From an uncultured Eubacteriales bacterium (GTDB taxonomy: Bacteria > Bacillota > Clostridia > Oscillospirales > Oscillospiraceae): a DNA stretch of 22,514 bases. The notes under the pieces were generated by a model. That model was not told the DNA's origin, did no database searches, and was given only the letters and a program-made list of their open reading frames with translations. The position numbers were made by a program, and so were the translations under genes. The stretch is from assembly GCA_900550165.1 (NCBI GenBank), contig URQY01000029.1, positions 1 to 22,514 of the forward strand, given 5' to 3'. Positions 6,987 to 14,766 of the stretch are shown here, piece after piece (position 1 is the stretch's first letter; each line of letters starts with the position of its first letter).

Positions 6987-7484
6987 TTACAGCGCGCGTT
7001 CCATCGGCAGATACGCCGAATCATCGCGCGGGAATTCTTCGCCTGTCAGCGCAAAGCCGTTCTTTTCCCAGAACGCCTTGCTCTGCGGGTTTCCCCTGTC
7101 GATCGCAAGACGCACCCTGCAAAACTTCTCCTTCCGCAGTTCATCGAACAATTTTCCGATCAAAGAAGTGCCGAGGCCGCAGCTCTGCCGCTCCTTCTTC
7201 GTCATAAAAAAGCCGATGTAGGCCGTGTTCTGCTGCGGGTAGCGCTCGATCAGGTCCAGCACGGCGATGAGCGCATCTCCGTCAAAAAAGCCGAGATAGT
7301 GCTTATTTTCCGCACCGGTCCCCGGCGGCAGCGCCGTCATGTCCGCCAGAATGCTCTCCCTCGTCGCAAGCGGCGGATGGTAGCGGTAGAACTGCTCGTT
7401 CTCCGCGCAGAGCGCTAAAATCTTGTCTACATCCCCCGCCGTCAGCGGCCGGACGGCGTATTTTTGTGAAAAATCCAGCTTCAT
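6987..7484 (-). CDS. GNAT-family N-acetyltransferase
   Basis: 165 aa. The acetyl-CoA binding motif A region is seen in YIGFFMTKKERQSCGLGTSL (Q-x-x-G-x-G type), followed by the conserved NPQSKAFWEKNGF segment of motif B. The N-terminus is YAVRPLTAGDVDKILAL. The ATG overlaps the stop of the aldo/keto reductase gene as ATGA (7484-7481), giving a two-gene operon, so longer in-frame starts inside that gene are rejected. GNAT enzymes acetylate amines of small molecules or proteins; the substrate is unknown. Confidence 0.9.
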   Translation of the reverse strand: MKLDFSQKYAVRPLTAGDVDKILALCAENEQFYRYHPPLATRESILADMTALPPGTGAENKHYLGFFDGDALIAVLDLIERYPQQNTAYIGFFMTKKERQSCGLGTSLIGKLFDELRKEKFCRVRLAIDRGNPQSKAFWEKNGFALTGEEFPRDDSAYLPMERAL

Positions 7485-8509
7485 TTCTCCGCCTTGCTGG
7501 CCGCGAGCACCTCCCAGTAGTCCTTGTAGTTCGCCTGCAGGAGCTCGGGCGTGTTGAGACCGTAGGGGCACTTCGACATACAGTGCCCGCAGTGGCGGCA
7601 ATTTTCAATCTGGTGCATTTTCTGCTGCCATTCCTCGGTCAACCACGCCGCCGCGGGTGCTCTTCGCAGCATGAGCGACATTCGCGCGCACTGGTTGATC
7701 TCAATTCCCGCGGGACACGGCATACAGTAGCCGCAGCCGCGGCAGAATTCGCCGCAGAGCTCCCTGCGGTCGCGCTCGATGGTCGCCCTGCGCTCGTCTG
7801 TCAGCTCGGTGCCCTCGCGGATGCACTGCAAAAACTGATCAAGCTCGCTCTCGCGCTGCACGCCCCAGATGGGCACAACGCCCTCCTGCTGCGCCATCCA
7901 CGCCGCCGCCGTAAAGCCGTCGCGGATCAGGCCGCCCGCCATGCCCTTCATGGCGATAAAGCCCATGCTCTGCGCGCGGCACTTCCGGACAAGCTCCATC
8001 TCCTGCTCGCCCGCCAGATAGCTGAACGGGAACTGCAGCGTCTCATAGAGCCCCGAGTCGATGGCCTCGTGCGCCACAGCGAGGCGGTGGTTCGTGATGG
8101 AAATGTGTCGGATCTTCCCCTGCTTCTTTGCCTCGAGCGCCGCGTCGTAAAGGCCGTCCTCCCCGCCCGGCTTCGGGCAGAAGGCGTGGTTGTGGAACTG
8201 GTAGATATCGATGTAGTCGGTCTTCAGCGTGCGAAGGCTCGTCTCGAGGTCCTTCCAAAAGCCCTCCGCCGTCGGCGCGCCGGTCTTCGTCGCCAGCACG
8301 ATCTTGTCGCGCATCGACGAGAACGCCGCGCCGACCTTCTGCTCGCTGTCGGAATACGCGCGCGCCGTGTCGAAAAAGTTGATGCCGCCGTCATACGCCT
8401 TGTGCAGCAGGTTGACCGCATCCTGCTCGCTGATGCGCTGGATCGGCAGACAGCCAAAGCCGTTCTTCTCAATGACAAGCCCCGTCTTGCCAAGCGTGAT
8501 CCTGTTCAT
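7481..8509 (-). CDS. Aldo/keto reductase with C-terminal 4Fe-4S ferredoxin-type domain
   Basis: 342 aa. The TIM-barrel reductase part has the expected tetrad: D47 and Y52 (FFDTARAYSD), K75 (VLATKTG), H106 (IYQFHNH). The C-terminal 90 residues carry two cysteine groups, C256/259/262/265 (CRGCGYCMPCP) and C304/307/310/314 (CRHCGHCMSKCP), as in the anaerobe AKR subfamily that can exchange electrons with iron-sulfur clusters. The first group has CX2C rather than the common CX3CP at its end. GGGGGAG precedes the ATG. A good promoter lies at 8542-8570. It probably reduces a carbonyl compound; the substrate is unknown. Confidence 0.92.
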   Translation of the reverse strand: MNRITLGKTGLVIEKNGFGCLPIQRISEQDAVNLLHKAYDGGINFFDTARAYSDSEQKVGAAFSSMRDKIVLATKTGAPTAEGFWKDLETSLRTLKTDYIDIYQFHNHAFCPKPGGEDGLYDAALEAKKQGKIRHISITNHRLAVAHEAIDSGLYETLQFPFSYLAGEQEMELVRKCRAQSMGFIAMKGMAGGLIRDGFTAAAWMAQQEGVVPIWGVQRESELDQFLQCIREGTELTDERRATIERDRRELCGEFCRGCGYCMPCPAGIEINQCARMSLMLRRAPAAAWLTEEWQQKMHQIENCRHCGHCMSKCPYGLNTPELLQANYKDYWEVLAASKAEK

Positions 8510-8541
8510 GGAAAATCTCCCCCTTATCCTGCTTTTCTCTC

Positions 8542-8570
8542 AGCATAGCAAAATCGCGCTTTTTTTGCAA
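8542..8570 (-). promoter_or_regulatory. Probable sigma-A promoter of the AKR-GNAT operon
   Basis: On the minus strand TTGCAA (8570-8565), 17-bp spacer, TATGCT (8547-8542), about 32 bp upstream of the AKR start. Confidence 0.6.
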
Positions 8571-8587
8571 TCCCCCTTGTTTTCCCC

Positions 8588-8616
8588 TTGACAATTTCTC
8601 CTGCTCCCGCTACTAT
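8588..8616 (+). promoter_or_regulatory. Sigma-A promoter of the padR operon
   Basis: TTGACA (8588-8593), 17-bp spacer, TACTAT (8611-8616). The -10 is embedded in the first copy of a 16-bp repeat, which fits repression by a bound regulator. Confidence 0.8.
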
Positions 8617-8651
8617 ATAGATAATCTACTATATAGGCAATCTACTTATTT
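8610..8651 (+). repeat. 16-bp tandem repeat over the padR promoter, likely PadR operator
   Basis: CTACTATATAGATAAT (8610-8625) is followed directly by CTACTATATAGGCAAT (8626-8641) and a partial third copy CTACTTATTT (8642-8651). Each full unit holds the palindrome CTATATAG. The array runs from the -10 to the ribosome binding site (TGGAGG, 8651-8656). PadR proteins commonly repress their own promoter through AT-rich palindromic sites, so autoregulation is likely but inferred. Confidence 0.7.
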
Positions 8652-8663
8652 GGAGGTACATCT

Positions 8664-9011
8664 ATGGCCGTTGACAAAAGTCTGCTCGCGGGCAGCACGA
8701 CGATGCTCGTGCTCAAGCTGCTCGACGGGCAGGATATGTATGGGTATCAGATGATCGAAGAGCTCGCCCGCCGCTCCGAGCGCGCGTTCGCACTCAAGAC
8801 CGGCACGCTCTATCCCCTACTGCACTCGCTCGAGGATAAAGCGCTCATCCACTCCTACGAAAAGGATGAGGGCGCAGCGCGTCCGCGCCGCTATTATCAT
8901 TTGGAGTGCAAGGGGCAGCATCTGCTGCGCGAAAAGGAAGACGAATGGTCGGCGTTCACCGCTGCGGTAGACCGCGTGCTGAAAGGGGGCGGCTGCCTTG
9001 GCCCTGCCTGA
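8664..9011 (+). CDS. PadR-family transcriptional regulator
   Basis: 115 aa winged-helix protein of the short PadR group. The core DMYGYQMIEELARRSE, GTLYPLLHSLEDKALI and ARPRRYYHLECKGQHLL are hallmark segments: recognition helix, GTLYPxL and wing. TGGAGG lies 7 nt before the ATG. The stop overlaps the start of the next gene by 14 nt. The pairing of a PadR gene with a permease-prefix (HAAS-type) membrane protein gene is common in Firmicutes and suggests that PadR controls its partner. The inducer is unknown. Confidence 0.93.
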   Translation: MAVDKSLLAGSTTMLVLKLLDGQDMYGYQMIEELARRSERAFALKTGTLYPLLHSLEDKALIHSYEKDEGAARPRRYYHLECKGQHLLREKEDEWSAFTAAVDRVLKGGGCLGPA

Positions 9012-10386
9012 GACCTTTGCTCAATTTGCCCGCACCGCTGCCGAGCAGCTGCGCTGGAAAAAGGCGCGTCCGCTCGTGGAGGACGAGCTTCTGACGCACC
9101 TGTGCGACCAGCGCGACACGCTGATGGCACAGGGCATGGACGAGACCATCGCGACGGCGGAATCCCTCCGTCTGACGGGTGACCCGTATGAGATCGGCAC
9201 GGCGCTTGACCGCGTTCACCGCCCCAAAACGCCGACGGCGCTTTTTGTGCTCGCCGCCGTCATTGCGCTCTCCGGACTCGCTTTCACTGCGCTCGTGAGC
9301 GCTGGCGACGACGGTATTTTCCTCACGCGGCAGTGCGCGGCGCTGCTGCTCGGCACGGCGGCGATGCTTGCAGCGTATTTTCTTGATTTTACGCTGCTCG
9401 GACGCTTTGCCCTGCCGCTTGCGCTTGTATTCCATACCGCGCTCGTGCCGCTCAGTCTGCTGCCCGTCGGCGGGTTTTCGCTCTTCCGCACCTATGTCTC
9501 AACACGTCTTCTCCTGCGCGGCCTGCCGCTGCTGCTCCCGCTGATGTTCGCCCTGCTGCTCTATGCGCTGCGCGGGTGGCGCGGCTGGGGCGTTTTCGCC
9601 GCCTTTGTCTGCCTTGCGGTGCAGCTCCGATTCTGCGCAGCCATCCCGAGCCTGACCGATCTGTGCTTTTCGTTCCTCTGCGACGGCGCACTGCTGATCT
9701 TCTGCGCCCGCAGCGGCTGGTTTGGTCTTGGAAGGAAGCTGGAAATGCTGCTCACTATCCTGCCGCTCGCCGCCTGTATTGTGTCAGGTCTCGCTCTCGG
9801 TGCGCTCTGGTTTTCGCGGCAGCTCGCTCTCGTGCTTGATCCCTATGCTCAGATTGAAGGCCGTGGGTATCGGATCGCCATGCTGCGTGAGCTGCTGCAA
9901 AACGCAAGGCTCATCGGTCAGGGCGACGTTGGGACTTACAGCGGCCCGCATCTCGCCCGTTACGGCTGCGACGGCATCACAAGCTTGCAGGATCACGCGA
10001 TGACGCTGCTCGTCCACCGCTGCGGCTGGCTTGCGCTCATCGCGCTTGCTGCGCTGCTCTCTGCCCTGCTGATCGTTGCCTTCCGCCGATGCCGCAGGCA
10101 GGAGAGTATGCTCGCGCGCCTCGTCTCCTATTCTGTGCTGCTGTCGTTCGGTGCACAGACAGTCGCCTACCTTCTCTGCGACCTTACGCTGATCCCGCTT
10201 GCGGGCGGCACAGCCTTCCCGCTCTTCACCTTCGGCGTCAGGACACTGCTGCTCAACATGATACAGCTCGGATTCCTGCTCTCCACGCTGCGCACGGGCA
10301 GTGTTGTGCGCGATCAGGACGTTTTCGCAGCGCAACTCCGGCCCAAGCACCGCCTGCGCGTGAAATTCACCTGGGAAAAAGCCTGA
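8998..10386 (+). CDS. Permease-prefix (HAAS-like) plus SEDS (FtsW/RodA/SpoVE-like) membrane protein
   Basis: 462 aa from a TTG start overlapping padR by 14 nt; AAAGGGGG lies upstream. Residues 1-75 are cytoplasmic and helical (VEDELLTHLCDQRDTLMAQG, then TGDPYEIGTALDRVH), as in the domain that accompanies PadR regulators. About ten hydrophobic spans follow from residue 79. The end IPLAGGTAFPLFTFGVRTLL (399-418) corresponds to the SEDS signature PxTGxxLPFxSYGGxS in degraded form. D332 in SLQDHAMTLLVHRCGW aligns without gaps to the catalytic Asp of RodA (TDFIFAVIGEEFGF), with the Asp-to-Gly spacing of 11 kept. It may be a divergent glycan polymerase or a regulatory relative acting on the envelope. 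A strong terminator follows at 10413. Confidence 0.8.
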   Translation: MALPETFAQFARTAAEQLRWKKARPLVEDELLTHLCDQRDTLMAQGMDETIATAESLRLTGDPYEIGTALDRVHRPKTPTALFVLAAVIALSGLAFTALVSAGDDGIFLTRQCAALLLGTAAMLAAYFLDFTLLGRFALPLALVFHTALVPLSLLPVGGFSLFRTYVSTRLLLRGLPLLLPLMFALLLYALRGWRGWGVFAAFVCLAVQLRFCAAIPSLTDLCFSFLCDGALLIFCARSGWFGLGRKLEMLLTILPLAACIVSGLALGALWFSRQLALVLDPYAQIEGRGYRIAMLRELLQNARLIGQGDVGTYSGPHLARYGCDGITSLQDHAMTLLVHRCGWLALIALAALLSALLIVAFRRCRRQESMLARLVSYSVLLSFGAQTVAYLLCDLTLIPLAGGTAFPLFTFGVRTLLLNMIQLGFLLSTLRTGSVVRDQDVFAAQLRPKHRLRVKFTWEKA

Positions 10387-10412
10387 CGCCATCTTCCCGC
10401 AACGCACCTGCA

Positions 10413-10452
10413 AAAAGGTTGCGTTCTCTCGCACGAGAGAACGCAACCTTTT
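10413..10452. terminator. Bidirectional intrinsic terminator
   Basis: A perfect 18-bp stem (AAAAGGTTGCGTTCTCTC with its complement) with a GCAC loop and T-runs on both sides. It separates the convergent SEDS and valS genes. Confidence 0.93.
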
Positions 10453-10470
10453 GCTTTTTACGGAAATTCT

Positions 10471-13104
10471 TTACTTCTTCATTGCGGCGGCGGAAGCGTC
10501 GAGCTTCTCAATGAGCGCGCGGAGCTTTTCCGCGTCGGCGCGGGCGCCGTTGACGACAGCCTCGGGCGCTTTGGCAAGGAACTTCTCGTTGCTGAGCTTA
10601 TTCTCGATGCCGGCGAGCTGCTTTTCGGCGTTCGCCTTCTCCTTGGCGATGCGCGCAAGCTCCTTTTCAAAGTCGACCAGCTCTGCAAGCGGCATGAAGA
10701 TGCGCGCGGCATGGGTGTCGACCTCGACCTTGCCGTCTGCGTCGATGGCGGCATCGGCGGGCACGATCGTCACATCGCTGGCAGAGGCCAGACGCGTGAA
10801 GAACGGGATACCGGTGCTGAACGTATCGGCGTGCGCGGTGGCGACGGTGTAGTGCACCTTCTTCGACGGCGCAACATTCATCTCGTTGCGGCGGGCACGG
10901 ATGGCGGTGATGGCCTCGATAACGGTCTGCATCGCCTCCTCCTCGGCGGGGAAGCTGAACTTTTCGTTGTACTCCGGCCACTTCGAGAGCATCAGGAACT
11001 CACCCTCGTGCGGCAGCGCCTGCCAGATCTCCTCGGTGATGAACGGCATGAACGGGTGGAGCAGCTTGAGCGTCTCGATGAGCACGTAGCAGAGGACGTT
11101 CTGCGCGTTCTCGCGCGCGGCGGGATCCTCGCTGTTCAGGCGGTTCTTCGTCAGCTCGATGAACCAGTCGCAGTAGTTGTCCCAGATGAAGTCATAAATT
11201 TTTGCGGACGCGACGCCGAGCTCGAAGGCGTCCATATTGTCCGTGACCTCGCGGATGAGCGTATTGAGCTTCGAGAGAATCCACTTGTCCTCGAGCTCGA
11301 GCTTTTCGGGCAGCGCCACGTGGTCGATCGTCAGGTTCATCATCACGAAGCGGCTCGCGTTCCAGATCTTGTTGCAGAAGTTGCGCATCGCCTCGCACTT
11401 TTCGACGTAGAAGCGCATATCGTTGCCCGGGGAGTTGCCGGTGATGAGGTTGAAGCGCAGCGCGTCCGCGCCGTACTTCTCGGCCATCTCCAGCGGGTCG
11501 ATGCCGTTGCCGAGGGACTTGCTCATCTTGCGGCCCTTGTCATCGCGGACGAGGCCGTGGATGAAGACGGTCTTGAACGGCTCCTTCTTCATCTGCTCCA
11601 TGCCGGAGAAGATCATGCGCGCGACCCAGAAGAAGATGATGTCATAGCCTGTGACCATGACGGACGTGGGATACCAGTAGTTGAGGTCGGCCGAGGTCGT
11701 ATCGGGCCAGCCCATCGTGGAGAAGGGCCAGAGCGCGGACGAGAACCATGTATCGAGCACATCCTCCTCGCGCGTCAGGTGCTTGCAGCCGCACTTTTCG
11801 CACTCGGTGGGGTCGTCGCGCTTGACGTTGATGTGGCCGCACTCGTCGCAGTACCACGCGGGGATCTGATGACCCCACCAGAGCTGACGGGAGATGCACC
11901 AGTCGTGCACGTTCTCCATCCAGTTGATATAGGTCTTGGTGAAGCGCTCGGGCACGAACTTGATCGTGCCGTCGTTGACGACGCGGATGGCTTCCTTGGC
12001 AAGCGGCTCCATCTTGACAAACCACTGCGCGGAGATCAGCGGCTCAACGTCGTTGTGGCAGCGGTAGCAGGTGCCGACGTTGTGGGAATAGGGCTCGGTC
12101 TTGATGAGATAGCCCTGCTCCTCCAGGTCCTTGACGATGGCCTTGCGGCACTCGTAGCGGTCCATGCCGTTATACTTGCCGCCGTTTTCGTTGATGGTGC
12201 CGTCATCGGCGATGACGCGGATGACCTCAAGGTTGTGGCGCAGGCCGACCTCAAAGTCGTTAGGGTCGTGCGCGGGGGTCATCTTAACAGCGCCCGTGCC
12301 GAAGCCGATCTCGCAGTATTCGTCGCCCACGATGGGAATTTCGCGGTTCATGATCGGCAGGATGCAGGTCTTGCCGATGAGGTGCTTGAACTTCTCATCC
12401 TCGGGGTTGACCGCAACGCCCGTATCGCCCATCATCGTCTCGGGACGGGTGGTGGCAACGACGATGTCGCCGCTGCCGTCAGAGAGCGGATAGCGGATAT
12501 ACCAGAGGTGACCGGGCTTGTCGACATACTCGACCTCTGCGTCGGAGAGCGCGGTCAGGCAGTGCGGGCACCAGTTGATGATGCGGCTGCCCTTGTAGAT
12601 GAGGCCCTTGTCGTAGAGCTCGCAGAACGTCTCGCGCACGGCCTTGGAGCAGCCCTCGTCCATCGTAAAGCGGGAGCGCGACCAGTCGCAGCTCGCGCCC
12701 ATCTTCTGCTGCTGCTCGACGATGCGGTTGCCGTACTTTTCCTTCCACTGCCACACGCGCTGCAGGAACTTCTCGCGGCCGAGATCGTAGCGCGTCAGCC
12801 CCTCTTTGGTGCGCAGCTCCTCTTCGACCTTGATCTGCGTGGCGATGCCCGCATGGTCGGTGCCGGGGAGCCACAGGGCAGAGTAGCCCTGCATCCGCTT
12901 AAAGCGCGTCAGGATATCCTGAAGCGTCGAGTCCATCGCGTGGCCCATGTGCAGCTGGCCGGTGACGTTCGGCGGCGGCATGACGATGGAAAACGGCTTC
13001 TTGTCGGGGTCCGGCTCGGCCCTGAAGCAGTCGTGGTCCATCCACATCTGATAGATGCGGCCCTCGACCTGCTGCGGCTCATAGATTTTGGGTAATTCTT
13101 TCAT
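10471..13104 (-). CDS. valS: Valyl-tRNA synthetase
   Basis: 877 aa, full length for the family. Class I signatures are present: HMGH at 52-55 in PPPNVTGQLHMGHAMD and KMSKS at 526-530. The editing (CP1) domain, the anticodon-binding domain (SKWPEYNEKF) and a C-terminal coiled-coil arm (about 810-877, rich in KEKANAEKQL-type heptads) typical of ValRS can be seen. AGGAG precedes the ATG by 8 nt. The 35 bp between the YcxB-like gene and valS hold no visible promoter, so expression should depend on the T-box leader upstream of that gene. It charges tRNA-Val in the cytoplasm. Confidence 0.98.
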   Translation of the reverse strand: MKELPKIYEPQQVEGRIYQMWMDHDCFRAEPDPDKKPFSIVMPPPNVTGQLHMGHAMDSTLQDILTRFKRMQGYSALWLPGTDHAGIATQIKVEEELRTKEGLTRYDLGREKFLQRVWQWKEKYGNRIVEQQQKMGASCDWSRSRFTMDEGCSKAVRETFCELYDKGLIYKGSRIINWCPHCLTALSDAEVEYVDKPGHLWYIRYPLSDGSGDIVVATTRPETMMGDTGVAVNPEDEKFKHLIGKTCILPIMNREIPIVGDEYCEIGFGTGAVKMTPAHDPNDFEVGLRHNLEVIRVIADDGTINENGGKYNGMDRYECRKAIVKDLEEQGYLIKTEPYSHNVGTCYRCHNDVEPLISAQWFVKMEPLAKEAIRVVNDGTIKFVPERFTKTYINWMENVHDWCISRQLWWGHQIPAWYCDECGHINVKRDDPTECEKCGCKHLTREEDVLDTWFSSALWPFSTMGWPDTTSADLNYWYPTSVMVTGYDIIFFWVARMIFSGMEQMKKEPFKTVFIHGLVRDDKGRKMSKSLGNGIDPLEMAEKYGADALRFNLITGNSPGNDMRFYVEKCEAMRNFCNKIWNASRFVMMNLTIDHVALPEKLELEDKWILSKLNTLIREVTDNMDAFELGVASAKIYDFIWDNYCDWFIELTKNRLNSEDPAARENAQNVLCYVLIETLKLLHPFMPFITEEIWQALPHEGEFLMLSKWPEYNEKFSFPAEEEAMQTVIEAITAIRARRNEMNVAPSKKVHYTVATAHADTFSTGIPFFTRLASASDVTIVPADAAIDADGKVEVDTHAARIFMPLAELVDFEKELARIAKEKANAEKQLAGIENKLSNEKFLAKAPEAVVNGARADAEKLRALIEKLDASAAAMKK

Positions 13105-13139
13105 TGGTTTTCTCCTATCTTGAAACTCTAATAGTGTTC

Positions 13140-13769
13140 TTATTTTTCTTCCGTTCGGTATACGCTAAGCGCGTGAGAAGCTAAAAATGCGGAAAATGCT
13201 TCGGCCTCGCCCGTCAGATCTTTCTTCTGTAAAACAGTTGCCTGCCCATCATGGGTCAGAAGATACAGCTGCGGCGTTTCGATGAGCATTTCCATCTCGG
13301 CATACGGAACGCTGCACGCATCATCTTGTGTGATGATCGACATTCCCTCGTCATTAAAAACGACCTGCACGCTCACTGCGTCTAAACCGCTTGTGGTTTT
13401 CAGCAGCTTAGCTGCCGCCCGACGGAACGAAGCATCCTTTCGCACAAGGCGCCTTCCCAGCAGGCTCAGAAGACCCAATAACACGAAAAAGATACCCAGC
13501 ACAAGCGGCGTGCGCAGCTCTTCCGGCTCCATCATTCCCGGGATCGCCAAGAAAAGCCCCGCCAGAATCAGTATCCACGAAAGGATTTTTCGAAAAAGGC
13601 CATTTTGGATTCTTCCCCGCGCCGCATAGCGATTGAGGGCGTCCGTTTTTTTCCACATATTCGGAAACGATGCGCGGGAAATGACCTCTGTCCGCTTTTC
13701 AAGCGCTGCGGCAAGCTCCTCTTCCAACCCCGATTCACAGGCTGTGGGCGAAAAAATGTACTGTTCCAT
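13140..13769 (-). CDS. YcxB-like membrane protein lying between the valine T-box and valS
   Basis: 209 aa with two membrane spans (about 61-79 and 88-105) flanked by basic residues, then a C-terminal domain VQVVFNDEGMSIITQDDACS ... PYAEMEMLIETPQLYLLTHD that resembles YcxB-like proteins (two spans followed by a PH-like fold). GGGAGGGG precedes the ATG at 13769. It is the first gene after the T-box terminator and its stop is 35 nt from valS. By eye the base composition is more AT-rich than that of valS. Its function is unknown. The position suggests either insertion into an older T-box-valS unit or a real need when charged tRNA-Val is scarce. Confidence 0.8.
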   Translation of the reverse strand: MEQYIFSPTACESGLEEELAAALEKRTEVISRASFPNMWKKTDALNRYAARGRIQNGLFRKILSWILILAGLFLAIPGMMEPEELRTPLVLGIFFVLLGLLSLLGRRLVRKDASFRRAAAKLLKTTSGLDAVSVQVVFNDEGMSIITQDDACSVPYAEMEMLIETPQLYLLTHDGQATVLQKKDLTGEAEAFSAFLASHALSVYRTEEK

Positions 13770-13785
13770 GGTCCCCTCCCGAAAG

Positions 13786-14022
13786 TAAAAACCGCCCCGA
13801 GCAGCGAAAGCTGCTCAGGGCGATCAAAGACCGTGGTACCACCTGAATTTCCGCATCTGCGGACACTCCGATCTCTGTAACGGGAGTTCCCGTCCGGCCT
13901 ACTTCTTTTTCAGCGCGGCAGCTCCAAGGCGACTTCCCCGCATCCTGCACAAGGGCTTACACCGGCCGCCCTCTCTCTTCGCTTTCGGATGCGGATACTG
14001 CTCCTTTTCCTCGCTTTTTCGC
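13786..14022 (-). promoter_or_regulatory. Valine-specific T-box riboswitch leader
   Basis: Read on the minus strand: GGAGCAGTA at the base of stem I; the helix CCGCATCC/GGATGCGG (13994-13987 with 13945-13938); then GGAAGTCGCC, where GAA is followed by GTC (13933-13931), a valine codon and probable specifier. Next come a stem III-like hairpin GACGGGAACTCCCGTTACAGAG, the T-box core AGGTGGTACCACGG (13844-13831), and a terminator hairpin CGCCCTGAGCAGC-TTTC-GCTGCTCGGGGCG with TTTTT (13822-13787). Uncharged tRNA-Val should favour the antiterminator and allow transcription of the YcxB-like gene and valS. Confidence 0.93.
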
Positions 14023-14027
14023 TTTGC

Positions 14028-14056
14028 ATCATACCGTTTTTTCACTCGCTTGTCAA
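14028..14056 (-). promoter_or_regulatory. Sigma-A promoter of the T-box/valS operon
   Basis: TTGACA (14056-14051), 17-bp spacer, TATGAT (14033-14028) on the minus strand. The -35 overlaps the stop codon of sigE (14055-14053), so the two units abut. Confidence 0.85.
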
Positions 14057-14766
14057 CTCATTTTGAGGATTTCCTTCTTCAGCCGCGCAATGATGCGCTT
14101 CTCGAGCCGCGAGATATAGCTCTGTGAGATCCCCATACGGTCGGCGACCTCCTTCTGCGTCTTTTCCTCCTGCCCGCCGAGGCCGAAGCGCAGCGTGATG
14201 ATCTCCTTCTCCCTTGCATTGAGCCGACTGACCGCGTCCATCAGCAGCTCTCGGTCCACGTCATCCTCGATGGGCTTCATCACCATGTCCTCGTCGGTAC
14301 CGAGAATGTCAGAGAGCAGCAGCTCGTTGCCGTCCCAGTCGGTGTTGAGCGGCTCGTCGAAGCTGACCTCGGACTTCTGCGGCGCGGTCTTGCGCAGGTG
14401 CATCAAGATCTCATTTTCGATGCAGCGCGAGGCGTAGGTCGCGAGCTTGATGTTCTTGTCGCTGCGGTAGGTGTTCACCGCCTTGATAAGGCCGATCGTG
14501 CCGATGGAAATGAGATCTTCGATGTTGATACCGGTATTCTCGAACCGGCGCGCGATGTAAGCGACGAGGCGCAGGTTGCGCTCAATGAGCGTGCGCCGCA
14601 CGCTCTCGTCGCCCGCATCCATGCGTGCGATGAGGGCCGCCTCCTCTGCCCGCTCGAGTGGCGGCGGGAGCGTGTCGCTGCCGCCGATGTAGAATATCCC
14701 CCGCCGCGCGAGAAGCCCATGGTCGATGAGCCAGAAGCGCAGCCTACGCCATAGCGTTCTGAACAT
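14053..14766 (-). CDS. sigE: Pro-sigma-E, mother-cell early sporulation sigma factor
   Basis: 237 aa, close to the Bacillus length. The first 25 or so residues (MFRTLWRRLRFWLIDHGLLA) form the amphipathic membrane-binding prosequence, followed by FYIGGSDTLPPPLE, nearly the Bacillus context around the SpoIIGA cleavage site. Region 2 (NIEDLISIGTIGLIKAVNTY) and region 4.2 (KTQKEVADRMGISQSYISRL) are strongly conserved. The ATG at 14766 follows GGGGGAG and overlaps the end of spoIIGA by 23 nt. Longer in-frame starts would lie further inside spoIIGA. After cleavage it directs mother-cell transcription. Confidence 0.97.
   Translation of the reverse strand: MFRTLWRRLRFWLIDHGLLARRGIFYIGGSDTLPPPLERAEEAALIARMDAGDESVRRTLIERNLRLVAYIARRFENTGINIEDLISIGTIGLIKAVNTYRSDKNIKLATYASRCIENEILMHLRKTAPQKSEVSFDEPLNTDWDGNELLLSDILGTDEDMVMKPIEDDVDRELLMDAVSRLNAREKEIITLRFGLGGQEEKTQKEVADRMGISQSYISRLEKRIIARLKKEILKMS

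Noticed and set aside
7466..8548. 360-codon plus-strand open frame
   Set aside because: Antisense shadow of the aldo/keto reductase gene.
9985..10036. Loss of the catalytic Asp in the SEDS protein
   Set aside because: A first alignment on the His seemed to replace Asp by Met, but the gapless alignment keeping the 11-residue Asp-to-Gly spacing places D332 at the catalytic position.
10711..13095. 794-codon open frame on the plus strand
   Set aside because: Antisense of valS; no domain, no ribosome binding site, and valS motifs are unambiguous on the other strand.
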